Source: Azorhizobium caulinodans ORS 571 (lineage in GTDB: Bacteria > Pseudomonadota > Alphaproteobacteria > Rhizobiales > Xanthobacteraceae). From it: DNA of 64,000 nt. The notes under the pieces are model-generated. The model searched no databases. It saw only the letters and a list, made by a program, of their open reading frames with translations, and had not been told where the DNA came from. Below are positions 8,853 through 17,275 of the stretch, piece after piece. The translations under genes and the position numbers were made by a program. The stretch covers positions 4,159,501 through 4,223,500 of the forward strand of contig NC_009937.1 of the NCBI RefSeq assembly GCF_000010525.1, in the 5' to 3' direction. The stretch's first letter is position 1; each line of letters starts with the position of its first letter.

Positions 8853-10535
8853 ATGACCGACGTGACCACCGAGATCGCGGACCCGCAGGCGCGTGCCGAG
8901 GCGGTCTCCGCGGCCTGGGAGCGCCTCGCCGCCCTGCGCGCCGCGACGAGCGATACCCCCATCGCCCGGCTTTTCGACGCGCCGAACCGCTTCGAGCATT
9001 TCTCGCTCAGCCTCGGCGACCTGCTGCTCGATGCCTCCAAGACCTCGCTGACCGAGGAGGCGCTGGCTGGCCTCTACGCACTCATGCGCGCGGCTGGCGT
9101 GGAGGCGCGGCGGGACGCCATGTTCGCCGGCGCCCACATCAACATCACCGAGGACCGGGCCGTGCTCCACACGGCGCTGCGCGACACCACCGCCGCGCCG
9201 CTGCTGGTGGACGGGCAGGATGTGAAGCCGGAAATCCGCGAGACGCTGGGCCGCCTCGCCGCCTTCGCCGAGGGCGTGCGCAAGGGCACCATCGCCGGGG
9301 CCCGCGGCCAGGCCTTCACGGACGTGGTCAATATCGGCATCGGCGGCTCCGACCTCGGCCCGGTGATGGCGACGCTGGCGCTCGCCCCCTATCACGATGG
9401 CCCGCGCCTGCACTTCGTCTCGAACGTCGACGGCGCGCACATCCATGACGTGCTGAAGCCGCTCAATCCCGCCACCACGCTCATCATCATCGCCTCCAAG
9501 ACCTTCACCACCATCGAGACCATGACCAACGCCCGCACGGCGCGGGCCTGGATCGCCGATGCGCAGGGCGAGGCGGCGGTGGGCGCGCATTTTGCCGCCG
9601 TCTCCACCGCCCTCGACAAGGTGGCCGCCTTCGGCATCGACACCGCCCGCGCCTTTGGCTTCTGGGATTGGGTGGGCGGGCGCTATTCGGTGTGGTCGGC
9701 GGTGGGGCTCCCGCTCATGGTCGCCATCGGCCCGGCCCTGTTCGCGGATTTCCTCGCCGGCGGCGCGGCCATCGACGAGCACTTCCGCAATGCGCCGCTG
9801 GAGGAGAATCTCCCTGCCCTGCTGGCCGCTGTCGGCCTGTGGCACCGGAACGTGTGCGGCTATCCGACCCGCGCCGTCATTCCCTATGACCAGCGCCTCG
9901 CCCGCCTGCCCGCCTATCTCCAGCAGCTCGACATGGAGAGCAACGGCAAGTCGGTGACCCTCGACGGCACGCCGGTGGCGCGACCCACGGGGCCTGTGGT
10001 CTGGGGCGAGCCGGGCACCAATTCCCAGCACGCCTTCTTCCAGCTCATCCACCAGGGCACGGACATCATCCCGGTGGAGTTCCTGATTGCCGCTCAGGGC
10101 CACGAGCCGAAGCTGCGCCACCAGCACGATCTGCTGATCGCCAACTGCCTTGCCCAGTCGGAAGCCCTGCTGAGGGGTCGCTCGCTGGAGGCGGCAACCG
10201 CGCAGCTCCGCGCCAAGGGCATGGGTGAGGCGGAGGCACAACGTATTGCACCGCACCGTGTTTTCTCCGGCAGCCGGCCGTCCCTCACCCTCGCTTATAC
10301 GCTCCTCGACCCCTTCACCCTGGGTCGCCTCATCGCGCTCTATGAGCACCGCGTCTTCATAGAGGCCGCAGTGTGGGGCATAGACGCCTTCGATCAATGG
10401 GGTGTGGAACTCGGCAAGGAGCTGGCGACGGACTTCCTGCCCGCCGTGACAGAGGGCGCCGTGCCTCCCGGAACGTCCGGATCGACGCGCGGCACTCTTT
10501 CGCACCTGCGAAATCTTGCCGCTGACGCAAAGTAA
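8853..10535 (+). CDS. pgi: Glucose-6-phosphate isomerase
   Basis: Interconverts glucose 6-phosphate and fructose 6-phosphate, returning fructose 6-phosphate to the Zwf/Pgl route or feeding glycolysis. The 560-residue product has the phosphoglucose isomerase landmarks: [11 protein letters not shown], the SIS-domain segment [13 protein letters not shown], and [16 protein letters not shown] near the C-terminus. The ATG at 8853 has GGAG about eight bases upstream. The open frame extends upstream into pgl, but that part is not conserved sequence. It is the last clear gene of the zwf operon. Confidence 0.97.
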   Translation: MTDVTTEIADPQARAEAVSAAWERLAALRAATSDTPIARLFDAPNRFEHFSLSLGDLLLDASKTSLTEEALAGLYALMRAAGVEARRDAMFAGAHINITEDRAVLHTALRDTTAAPLLVDGQDVKPEIRETLGRLAAFAEGVRKGTIAGARGQAFTDVVNIGIGGSDLGPVMATLALAPYHDGPRLHFVSNVDGAHIHDVLKPLNPATTLIIIASKTFTTIETMTNARTARAWIADAQGEAAVGAHFAAVSTALDKVAAFGIDTARAFGFWDWVGGRYSVWSAVGLPLMVAIGPALFADFLAGGAAIDEHFRNAPLEENLPALLAAVGLWHRNVCGYPTRAVIPYDQRLARLPAYLQQLDMESNGKSVTLDGTPVARPTGPVVWGEPGTNSQHAFFQLIHQGTDIIPVEFLIAAQGHEPKLRHQHDLLIANCLAQSEALLRGRSLEAATAQLRAKGMGEAEAQRIAPHRVFSGSRPSLTLAYTLLDPFTLGRLIALYEHRVFIEAAVWGIDAFDQWGVELGKELATDFLPAVTEGAVPPGTSGSTRGTLSHLRNLAADAK

Positions 10536-10679
10536 TTGGTATGCGCAAACGCGGGAGCGTCCTGCGTTATTTTGTATACCACGGATCCTGAAACTGGGTC
10601 AGTATGTCTTCCGTGAACGACGGCCGCCGACGTGGCGGCCGGCAGACGGTGCGGGAAGGGCCCGCACCTGGAGGCAGAC

Positions 10680-10880
10680 ATGACCACGAACGAATCCACC
10701 CTCTCGCGTCTCCTTGGCACCCTCGGCGCGATGCTGCGGTCGGCCGTTCCTGTGCAGGCTCCCGCGCTCGCCGGCGCGCCGGCTGCCACGCTGACCGATA
10801 CCGCCCCGCGCGCCAGCTTCGGCGGCCGCAAGGACGAAGAGCACGAGCCCGCCTGGGCATCCTTCCCCCGCGCGCTCTGA
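10680..10880 (+). CDS. Small hypothetical protein (66 aa)
   Basis: A 66-codon frame with a strong GGAGG site five bases before its ATG. The product starts MTTNESTLSRLLGTLGAMLR, has an Ala/Pro-rich middle, and ends in a charged GRKDEEHEPAWASFP segment. I do not recognise a family and predict no catalytic motif; a short amphipathic helix at residues 8-24 is possible. It lies 144 bases after pgi; that gap contains a perfect hairpin (CGGCCGCC-GACGT-GGCGGCCG at 10621-10641) without a T-tract. It could be a read-through member of the pgi unit or separately transcribed. Confidence 0.5.
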   Translation: MTTNESTLSRLLGTLGAMLRSAVPVQAPALAGAPAATLTDTAPRASFGGRKDEEHEPAWASFPRAL

Positions 10881-10905
10881 GACGACGTTTTCCCTTTCCC
10901 AAATG

Positions 10906-10933
10906 AAAACGGCCCCCGGACGGACCGGGGACC
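10906..10933 (-). terminator. Terminator of the downstream oxlT-like gene
   Basis: On the minus strand a stem (GGTCCCCGG / CCGGGGGCC, one mismatch) is followed by GTTTTCATTT, 43 bases past the stop of the oxalate carrier gene. It may also stop transcription arriving from the plus-strand small gene. Confidence 0.65.
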
Positions 10934-10975
10934 GCAGTCTCGATGTCCGGCGGGGCTCGGCCCCGCCTCTCGTCA

Positions 10976-12286
10976 TCAGTTGGCGATCTTCGCCTGAACC
11001 TTGCCGATCTCTTCCGATTCGATCTTGGCCTGGGCCACGAAGCGGGAGCGCATGGGCTTCAGAACGAACAGCGCCATCAGGGCCGCAATGGCGTTCACCG
11101 CCGCGGTGACGAGGAACACCATGTCCCAGTTGCCCATCTGCGCCACGGCGATGCTGGCGAAGGGGACCACCAGCGAGGCCGTGCCCTTGGCCGTGTAGAG
11201 CAGGCCGGCATTGGTGGTGGCGAACTTCGAGCCGAAGGTATCGCCGCAGGTGGCCGGGAAGAGCGAGTAGATCTCGCCCCAGGCGAAGAAGACGAGGCCG
11301 GTGAGCAGAACGAAGGCCACCGGGTTGGAGCCGAACTTGGCGAGGGCCAGAACGCCGACCGCCTCGAGGGCGAAGGCGATGAACATGGTGTTCTCGCGGC
11401 CGATGTTATCCGACACCCAGCCGAAGAACGGGCGGGTGAGGCCGTTCAGCACGCGGTCGATGGACAGCGCGAAGGTCAGCGCCGGCATGGTGATGCCCAT
11501 CAGGCTCACCGGCACATCGCCGATGTGGAAGTCCTTGGCGATGGAGCCGAGCTGCGCCGTGGCCATCAGGCCGCCCGCGGCCACCAGCACGAACATCAGG
11601 TACATGACCCAGAACACCGGAGCCTTGGCCATCTCGCCGGGGCCGTAGTTGCGGCGGCTCTGCACGATCCCCTTGGAGACCGTCTTCGGCAGTTGGCCTT
11701 CCTTCGGGCTCTGGAGCAGCAGCGAGAGCAGCAGCACCACGCCGCCCTGCAGCAGGCCGAACACGAGGAAGGTCTGCTCATAGCCCGCATTGTGGATCAT
11801 GTCCGCGATGGGGACGATAGTGATGGCCGAGCCGGCACCGAAGCCCGCGGCGGTGAGGCCGGCGGCGAGACCGCGACGATCCGGGAACCACTTGAGCGCC
11901 GCACCCACGCAGGTGCCGTACACCGCGCCGGCGCCGATGCCGCCGATGGCCGCGGAGACGTAGAGGAGCGCCAGAGAGCTCGCGACCGAGTTCATGGCCC
12001 AGGCGGCGGCGCACAGGATGCCGCCGATGAAGACGACGATGCGAGGACCGAACTTGTCGACGAACCAGCCCTCGATCGGGACCAGCCAGGTCTCGGTGAG
12101 CACGAAGATGGTGAACGCCACCTGAATCGCCGGACGACCCCAGTGATACTTGTCATTGATCGGCTCGACGAAGAGCGTCCAGCCATATTGCAGGTTGGCG
12201 ATCATCGACATGCAGACCACGCCGATGAGCAGCTGCAGCCAACGCCCTCCGACGGGCCCCTGGCTTGCGGTTTGGACTGACGACAT
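10976..12286 (-). CDS. oxlT: Oxalate/formate antiporter-type MFS carrier, copy 1
   Basis: Predicted inner-membrane major-facilitator carrier that exchanges external oxalate for formate. The 436 residues form about 12 membrane helices. Residues known to line the oxalate site of Oxalobacter OxlT are recognisable: the QY pair in ANLQYGWTLF (Q33, Y34), R278 in IDRVLNG (OxlT R272), W336/Y340 in AWGEIYSL (W324/Y328) and K367 in LYTAKG (K355); OxlT W352 is Tyr here (Y364). The start was set at the ATG with GGGAAGGAA upstream rather than six codons earlier. The second carrier and formyl-CoA transferase lie upstream on the same strand. Substrate is inferred from residues and context; related dicarboxylate carriers remain possible. 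Confidence 0.85.
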   Translation of the reverse strand: MSSVQTASQGPVGGRWLQLLIGVVCMSMIANLQYGWTLFVEPINDKYHWGRPAIQVAFTIFVLTETWLVPIEGWFVDKFGPRIVVFIGGILCAAAWAMNSVASSLALLYVSAAIGGIGAGAVYGTCVGAALKWFPDRRGLAAGLTAAGFGAGSAITIVPIADMIHNAGYEQTFLVFGLLQGGVVLLLSLLLQSPKEGQLPKTVSKGIVQSRRNYGPGEMAKAPVFWVMYLMFVLVAAGGLMATAQLGSIAKDFHIGDVPVSLMGITMPALTFALSIDRVLNGLTRPFFGWVSDNIGRENTMFIAFALEAVGVLALAKFGSNPVAFVLLTGLVFFAWGEIYSLFPATCGDTFGSKFATTNAGLLYTAKGTASLVVPFASIAVAQMGNWDMVFLVTAAVNAIAALMALFVLKPMRSRFVAQAKIESEEIGKVQAKIAN

Positions 12287-12686
12287 TTCCTTCCCTTCCC
12301 ACACGTTGGTGTCATCGAAGACTGGTCGATGAAGGCCCGTGACGGTCGCCGTTCTTCTAGGCCGTGCCCGCTTGGCGTCGGGTCGGCTTGCGTACCGTCA
12401 CTGTGATCCCATGAAGAAGGTTCGTCTTGCATGCTAATTACTGTAATGTAACAGCTACATCCGCTTGATTTATCAATGATTTTCGCCGAACAAGGCAGAT
12501 TTTGCGGAAGGTGAATTTCACATGCAGACGTGGATATAATCGAAACTACATCTCATGATGTCGATTGGAAAATTCCGCCTGGACATATGTATTTACGAAT
12601 ACGCCAATTTACTCAAAATCTCCCGCCTGCACGAGACTATTGCGCTGCGCAGCGGCGGGCAACAGCGCCCGGATCGCGCGCGAAAA
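12287..12686. promoter_or_regulatory. Promoter region of oxlT copy 1 with inverted repeats
   Basis: A markedly AT-rich gap between the terminator of copy 2 and the start of copy 1. It contains two perfect inverted repeats: ATGTA-N5-TACAT at 12446-12460 and GTATT-TACG-AATAC at 12589-12602. Either could bind a dimeric regulator such as the nearby GntR protein. A separate promoter for copy 1 is implied because copy 2 ends in a strong terminator. Confidence 0.5.
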
Positions 12687-12718
12687 CAAAAAAAAAAGGC
12701 CCCGGCAAAGCCGGGGCC
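12687..12718 (-). terminator. Strong terminator after oxlT copy 2
   Basis: Minus-strand hairpin GGCCCCGGC-TTT-GCCGGGGCC followed by a run of ten T residues, 37 bases beyond the stop of the second carrier gene: a textbook intrinsic terminator separating the two carrier genes. Confidence 0.93.
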
Positions 12719-12755
12719 GCGAGGGGTCGCCCGAGGGCGACAGAGGGCTCTTTGT

Positions 12756-14057
12756 TCAAGCGCGGACGATACCGTCGCGCTCGCGCAGGGCTTGGGCCGC
12801 CGCTTCGTTCTGCCGGTGATGGCGCGCCAGCATCGGACGCAGAACGAAAAGCGCGGCAAAGGCAGCGGTCAGATCCATGGCCGCGACGATGTAAAGAACC
12901 GTCGCCCAGCTGCCCGATGCTTCCATGATCAGGTTCGCCACGGGAACAAGCAGAGCCGCAACACCCTTGGCGCAGTAAAGAACGCCGTAGATCTTGCCCA
13001 CATGCTTGGAACCGAACGTATCGGCCGCGGTTGCACTGAACAGAGAGTAGACTTCACCCCAGGCGAGGAAGACCACGCCGGACAGGATGATGAAGGCCCA
13101 GGGATTGTGACCGAACGTGCCGAGGGCGACGATGCCGATGCCTTCCATGGCGAAAGCAAAGAACATGGTCTTCTCACGGCCGATATGGTCGGAGATCCAG
13201 CCGAACAGCGGACGCGAAATACCGTTGAGGATACGGTCCAGCATCAGCGCGAACGGCAGGGCGGCCATGGCGAAGAAGTAGAGGTTCACTTCCACCTTCT
13301 TCACACCGAGGTCTTCCGCGATGACGCCGAGCTGCGCCACAGCCATCAGACCGCCGGTAACGGTGCAGATGAACATGCCGAGCATGACGTAGAAGACCGG
13401 AGTGCGCAGCGCTTCGCCGAGCGTGTAGTCACGCCGGGACTGGGCGACGCTCGCCGAATACACCACTTCACCGGAGCCCGGCTGCCGCAGGAAGCCCGCC
13501 GCGAGAAGGATGATGGCGCCCTGGATGAGGCCGAACAGGAAGAAGGTGTCCTGATAGCCGGAGGTCTTGAGCATGTTGGCGATCGGCATGATCGTCAGAA
13601 CCGTGCCCGAGCCGTAGCCCGCCGCGGTGAGACCGACCGCAAGACCGCGCTTGTCCGGGAACCACTTCAGCGCGCTGTTGACGCAGGTGGCATACACGCA
13701 GCCGACGCCGATGCCGCCGATGACCGCGCCCACGTAGAAGCCCGTCAGCGTGGTGGCATAGGAGTTGACGATCCAGGACAGGCCGGTGAAGAGACCACCC
13801 ACGAACACCACGGCGCGCGGGCCGTACTTGTCGATGAAGTAGCCCTCGATCGGCGTCAGCCAAGTCTGCACCACGACGAAGATGGTGAAGGCCACCTGAA
13901 TGGACGCACGCGTCCAGCCGTGGGCGTTCTGGATCTCCGGAACGAAGAGTGTCCAAGAATATTGAATGTTGGCAGCCGCGACCATGCAGACGATGCCGGC
14001 CACCAACTGCAGCCAGCGCGTAGACGGCGCGGGGCTGCTCCCAGCTTGAGCGACCAT
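12756..14057 (-). CDS. oxlT: Oxalate/formate antiporter-type MFS carrier, copy 2
   Basis: A second 12-helix major-facilitator carrier of 433 residues, clearly paralogous to copy 1 but well diverged. It keeps the same predicted oxalate-site residues: Q32/Y33 (NIQYSWTLF), R275 (LDRILNG), W333/Y337 (AWGEVYSL) and K364 (LYCAKG). It follows the formyl-CoA transferase gene by 179 bases on the same strand and ends in a strong terminator, so the two are probably co-transcribed. The pair may differ in affinity or in preferred counter-ion (formate versus another carboxylate), but the sequence does not say which. The ATG has AGGGGTAGG about six bases upstream. Confidence 0.85.
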   Translation of the reverse strand: MVAQAGSSPAPSTRWLQLVAGIVCMVAAANIQYSWTLFVPEIQNAHGWTRASIQVAFTIFVVVQTWLTPIEGYFIDKYGPRAVVFVGGLFTGLSWIVNSYATTLTGFYVGAVIGGIGVGCVYATCVNSALKWFPDKRGLAVGLTAAGYGSGTVLTIMPIANMLKTSGYQDTFFLFGLIQGAIILLAAGFLRQPGSGEVVYSASVAQSRRDYTLGEALRTPVFYVMLGMFICTVTGGLMAVAQLGVIAEDLGVKKVEVNLYFFAMAALPFALMLDRILNGISRPLFGWISDHIGREKTMFFAFAMEGIGIVALGTFGHNPWAFIILSGVVFLAWGEVYSLFSATAADTFGSKHVGKIYGVLYCAKGVAALLVPVANLIMEASGSWATVLYIVAAMDLTAAFAALFVLRPMLARHHRQNEAAAQALRERDGIVRA

Positions 14058-14236
14058 GTTTCCTACCCCTGATGAAGATGATTTTTCTTCTATTGATATG
14101 AGGACCGCCCGACCCTCTGTCCCTCTTTGGGCGGCTGTTGCGAACGCGTAGAACTTGTCCTTTCCTGATCACGCAGATGCCGGACGGGCTCTTTCTGGCC
14201 CGGCCGGATCCGGCTCCTTCTTTCGATCCCGACGAT

Positions 14237-15466
14237 TCACGCGGCCCCGGAGGCCCGCATGTTGGCGATATCGTCGGCACCGAAACCGATCCAGGCGAGC
14301 ACCTGTTCGGTGTGCTCGCCAAGCAGGGGCGCCCTTTCCACCTCTACCGGACTGTCCGAGAGCTGGATGGGCGAAGCAACGGTCACGTAATTGCCCCGCT
14401 CGGGATGGGGCACTTCCACGAGGAAGCCGCGCTCGTAGAGGCTGCGGTCCTCGATGATGTCCTTGGTGGAGAGGATGGGGCCGCATGGCACGTCAATGGC
14501 CGAGAGCGCCTTCATCACCTCGAACTTGGTGCGCTTGCGCGTCCAGGCCTCGATCACTTCGAAGCAGGCCTCGAGCCGCTCCGCCCGCGCCTCGTGGGAG
14601 GCGAAGCGCGCATCCTCGATCAGGTCCTTGCGGCCGATGAGGCGCATGAGCGGCGCCCAGCCCTGCGGCTGGATGATGACGTAGCAATAGTCATTCTCGC
14701 CGCCCGGCGCGCAGCGCAGGGCCGCGCCCGGCTGGCCGCCGCCGGAAGCATTGCCGGCCCGCGGCACCGAATCCCCGCGCGGCGCGCCGGGATATTCGGT
14801 CAGCGGCCCGGAGGCGAGGCGCTGCTGGTCCCGCAGCTTCACCCGCAGCATGTTCATCACGCAGTCCTGCATGGCCACGTCCACCCGCTGGCCGCGGCCG
14901 GTGACCGTGCGCTGGTAGAGGGCCGCAAGGATGCCCGCCACACAGTGGATGCCGGTGCCCGTGTCGCCCACCTGGGCGCTGGAGGCGGTGGGCGGGCCGG
15001 ACTGCCAGCCGGTGGTGCTCATGGCCCCGCCCATCGCCTGGGCGATGGTCTCATAGGCCTTGGCATCCTGATCGTCCGTGCCGGCGAAGCCCTTGATCGA
15101 GGCGTAGACGATCCGGGGATTGATGGCGCTGATGCGCTCGTAGGAGAAGCCCTGCCGCTCGAGCACGCCGGGGCCGAAATTCTCCACGAGCACGTCGCAG
15201 CGCTCGATGAGGCGCGTCAGGGCGTCCTGGCCCTGCTGCGACTTGATGTTCAGCGTGACGCTGCGCTTGTTGCCGTTCAGCATCGCAAAATACAGGCTGT
15301 CGACGTTGGAGCGGTCGCGCAGCTGGCTCCGGGTAATATCGCCCCGGCGCGGCATCTCGATCTTGATGACGTCCGCGCCCATCCAAGCGAGCATCTGCGT
15401 CGCGGACGGTCCGGACTGAACGTGCGTCATATCGAGAATCCGCACGCCTTCGAGCGCCTTGGCCAT
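14237..15466 (-). CDS. frc: Formyl-CoA:oxalate CoA-transferase (CaiB/BaiF, class III)
   Basis: Transfers CoA from formyl-CoA to oxalate, giving oxalyl-CoA for decarboxylation. The 409-residue protein is a class III CoA-transferase. It has the catalytic Asp of the family at D168 (VGDTGTG, equivalent to D169 of Oxalobacter Frc), the AMQDCVMNMLRVKLRDQQR segment characteristic of Frc, and a glycine loop (NASGGGQPG, near residue 240) like the one that closes over the active site. The start chosen (MAKALEGVRILD) has AGAAGG upstream; the 25 codons before it do not look conserved. Neighbouring carriers support an oxalate role. No oxalyl-CoA decarboxylase gene lies in this window. Confidence 0.9.
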   Translation of the reverse strand: MAKALEGVRILDMTHVQSGPSATQMLAWMGADVIKIEMPRRGDITRSQLRDRSNVDSLYFAMLNGNKRSVTLNIKSQQGQDALTRLIERCDVLVENFGPGVLERQGFSYERISAINPRIVYASIKGFAGTDDQDAKAYETIAQAMGGAMSTTGWQSGPPTASSAQVGDTGTGIHCVAGILAALYQRTVTGRGQRVDVAMQDCVMNMLRVKLRDQQRLASGPLTEYPGAPRGDSVPRAGNASGGGQPGAALRCAPGGENDYCYVIIQPQGWAPLMRLIGRKDLIEDARFASHEARAERLEACFEVIEAWTRKRTKFEVMKALSAIDVPCGPILSTKDIIEDRSLYERGFLVEVPHPERGNYVTVASPIQLSDSPVEVERAPLLGEHTEQVLAWIGFGADDIANMRASGAA

Positions 15467-15573
15467 GCCTTCTAACCCCTGGATCCTGCCCTCTTTTTTC
15501 CGATGCCGGTCTTCCGCCGACCCTGGAAACCGCCCGCCCAAGCCGCGGGTTGAAGCTCGTTGGCTCCGCTATT

Positions 15574-15586
15574 GTATCCCGTATAC
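15574..15586. promoter_or_regulatory. Candidate GntR operator upstream of frc (GTAT-N5-ATAC)
   Basis: Inverted repeat GTAT-CCCGT-ATAC, extended as TTGTAT...ATACCA, about 110 bases upstream of the frc start. The same half-sites and spacing recur at 16243-16255 beside the divergent regulator gene. Short palindromes of this kind are typical FCD-GntR operators. Binding is inferred, not shown. Confidence 0.5.
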
Positions 15587-15617
15587 CAAGTACATTTGAG
15601 CGTACCATTCATCCCGA

Positions 15618-15648
15618 ACGGCTGCAAATGTTTTGCAGCCGTTTTCTT
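15618..15648 (+). terminator. Terminator-like hairpin with its T-tract on the plus strand
   Basis: Perfect 11-bp stem ACGGCTGCAAA-TGT-TTTGCAGCCGT followed by TTTCTT when read on the plus strand. The genes on either side are on the minus strand, so it would end a plus-strand transcript that has no annotated gene. On the minus strand the same stem forms 25 bases after the CBS gene stop but lacks a T-run. Confidence 0.5.
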
Positions 15649-15666
15649 GCTGCAACTGCGCGAGAA

Positions 15667-16137
15667 CTACCGCAATGCAGCAAGAGCGACATTCATGCCG
15701 CTGTGGGCCTGTTCAGCGAAAGTCGCGACCTCGGATTCATGCAAGTAATGGCGCATGAGATCGGTGGCGCTGATCACGCCCACGAGCGCATGCTCCTGCA
15801 TCACCGGCAGGTGGCGCACCTGATGTTCGTCCATCAGCCGCAGCACGGTGACGATGCTGTCCGTCAGCGCGCAGGAGATGACCTGACGCTTCAGGAAGGC
15901 GCCGACCGTCAGGCTCGGCGTGTTTGCGCCGTGCTCCACCAGGGCGCGGGTGACGTCGCGCTCGGAGAACACGCCCACCACCGTATTGCCCTCGGTCCGG
16001 CACACGTCCTTCACCACCACGGAGGAGACGTTCTCCCGCCGCATGATCATCGCCGCCGTGGCGATGGTCTCGTTCATCCGCACCGTCACGATGCGGGTGT
16101 CGCGCTTCTCGCGCAGAATATCGTCGACCGAGATCAT
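15667..16137 (-). CDS. CBS-domain pair protein
   Basis: The 156-residue protein consists almost entirely of two CBS motifs (about residues 8-65 and 72-130), the module that binds adenine nucleotides or S-adenosylmethionine and acts as an energy or metabolite sensor. Visible signatures are GVFSERDVTRAL in the first motif and VRHLPVMQEH...GVISATDLMRH in the second. The ATG chosen has GAGGA six bases upstream; an ATG four codons earlier is possible. It lies between the divergent GntR gene and frc, so it may be the first gene of the oxalate unit; a direct link to oxalate metabolism is conjecture. No membrane or catalytic domain is attached. Confidence 0.88.
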   Translation of the reverse strand: MISVDDILREKRDTRIVTVRMNETIATAAMIMRRENVSSVVVKDVCRTEGNTVVGVFSERDVTRALVEHGANTPSLTVGAFLKRQVISCALTDSIVTVLRLMDEHQVRHLPVMQEHALVGVISATDLMRHYLHESEVATFAEQAHSGMNVALAALR

Positions 16138-16484
16138 GGCAGTCCTCATTCAGCTGGAACGCCGCGGAAGCCCGCGGAGGAAGCGCAGCGCCTGAGGCAG
16201 GCCGCGTCGGAGGATGACACCTCCTTCATTGGAACCATGCTGGTATGCAGAATACGTGATGTCAATAAGCAGTGCCGCAGCCCGAACGGGACTTTTACGC
16301 TGCACTGCAACCGGATGTTCTGGAATTTTGTCGGCCAGAGCTTGCTTGCTCTCGCCGCCCAGAGATGACACAGAGTATGTTGTATGCGAAAAGCCGGAAG
16401 CGCCGCGCCGCCCGATCCTTCGGGCCTGCGCACCGGCCCGATCATACGCAACGGCTTGCAACGGCTGGGTCAGGCAAGGGCGAG
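16138..16484. promoter_or_regulatory. Divergent promoter region between the CBS gene and gntR
   Basis: About 350 bp. It contains a GTAT-GCAGA-ATAC inverted repeat at 16243-16255, matching the spacing of the site upstream of frc, and a degenerate copy GTAT-GTTGT-ATGC at 16375-16387, closer to gntR. The plus-strand frame of gntR is open through the second half of this stretch, but the sequence there does not look like protein. I read it as a shared control region with regulator autoregulation. Confidence 0.5.
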
Positions 16485-17174
16485 ATGACTTACCAGGATA
16501 TCAACGTGAAGCCGATCGAGACCGAATCGAGCTTCCGGATGAAAGCCTATAAGGCACTCAAGGCTGCCATCATGGAGATGGACATCTACAGCCATGAGGA
16601 AGAGATCCGGCTGGAGGAGCGACAGCTCTCCGAGAAGCTCGGCGTCTCCCGCACCCCGATCCGCGAGGCGATGACGCTTCTGGAGCAGGAAGGCTTCGTG
16701 CGCTCGGTGCCGCGTCGGGGCATCTTCGTGGTGCGCAAGACCAAGCGGGAAGTGCTGGAGATGATCACCGTCTGGGCGGCGCTCGAGAGCATGGCCGCCC
16801 GCCTCGCCTGCCAGCGCGCCACGGACGCCGACATCAAACTGCTGCGCGAGAACATCCGCGCCTTCGCCGACCGCGATCCGGAGGCCTTCGTCTCGGAATA
16901 TTCGGAGGCCAATCTCGCCTTCCACCGCCTCATCATCCGGCTTTCGGGCAGCGAACTCCTGGTGGAGACGACGGACAACCTGTTCCCGCACATGCGCGGC
17001 GTGCGCAAGGTGACCATCGGGCAGGACCACCGCGCCCAGCGCTCCATCATCGACCACACAAAGATCGTTGAGGCCATCGAGAAGCGCGATGCCGACCTCG
17101 CCGAACGCCTCGTGCGCGAGCACACGCTCGGCCTTGCCAAGCACGTGGAAGCCCACGGCGACTTCCTCGACTGA
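16485..17174 (+). CDS. GntR-family transcriptional regulator, FCD subfamily
   Basis: DNA-binding repressor or activator, probably of the adjacent oxalate genes. The 229 residues comprise a winged helix at about 20-90, with the GntR recognition segment LSEKLGVSRTPIREAMTLLE, and an all-helical FCD ligand domain at about 95-225. The FCD metal/ligand histidines are suggested by NLAFHRLI, DHTKIVEAI and REHTLGLAKHV. The start at 16485 has AAGGGCGAG immediately upstream and gives the usual length. It is transcribed away from the CBS/frc genes and has its own terminator. The ligand (oxalate, oxalyl-CoA or another carboxylate) is inferred only from location. Confidence 0.9.
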   Translation: MTYQDINVKPIETESSFRMKAYKALKAAIMEMDIYSHEEEIRLEERQLSEKLGVSRTPIREAMTLLEQEGFVRSVPRRGIFVVRKTKREVLEMITVWAALESMAARLACQRATDADIKLLRENIRAFADRDPEAFVSEYSEANLAFHRLIIRLSGSELLVETTDNLFPHMRGVRKVTIGQDHRAQRSIIDHTKIVEAIEKRDADLAERLVREHTLGLAKHVEAHGDFLD

Positions 17175-17219
17175 GACCAGCCGCCCTAGCGGGCAACCTG
17201 CAGAGTGAGGTCCCAAAAG

Positions 17220-17257
17220 AAAAGCGCCCGGACCGTCTGGCCGGGCGCTTTCTTATG
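17220..17257. terminator. Bidirectional terminator between gntR and carA
   Basis: Stem AAAGCGCCCGG / CCGGGCGCTTT with a nine-base loop. T-rich tails follow on both strands (CTTTCTT on plus, TTTTCTTTT on minus), so it serves the converging gntR and carA genes. Confidence 0.9.
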
Positions 17258-17275
17258 TTCGGACCTTCGGATGCC

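Noticed and set aside
8670-10505. Minus-strand frame of 611 codons opposite pgi
   Set aside because: Shadow of pgi with biased composition and no ribosome site.
10621-10641. Hairpin after pgi as an intrinsic terminator
   Set aside because: Perfect 8-bp stem but no T-tract, and a well-initiated small gene follows immediately; treated as a leader structure.
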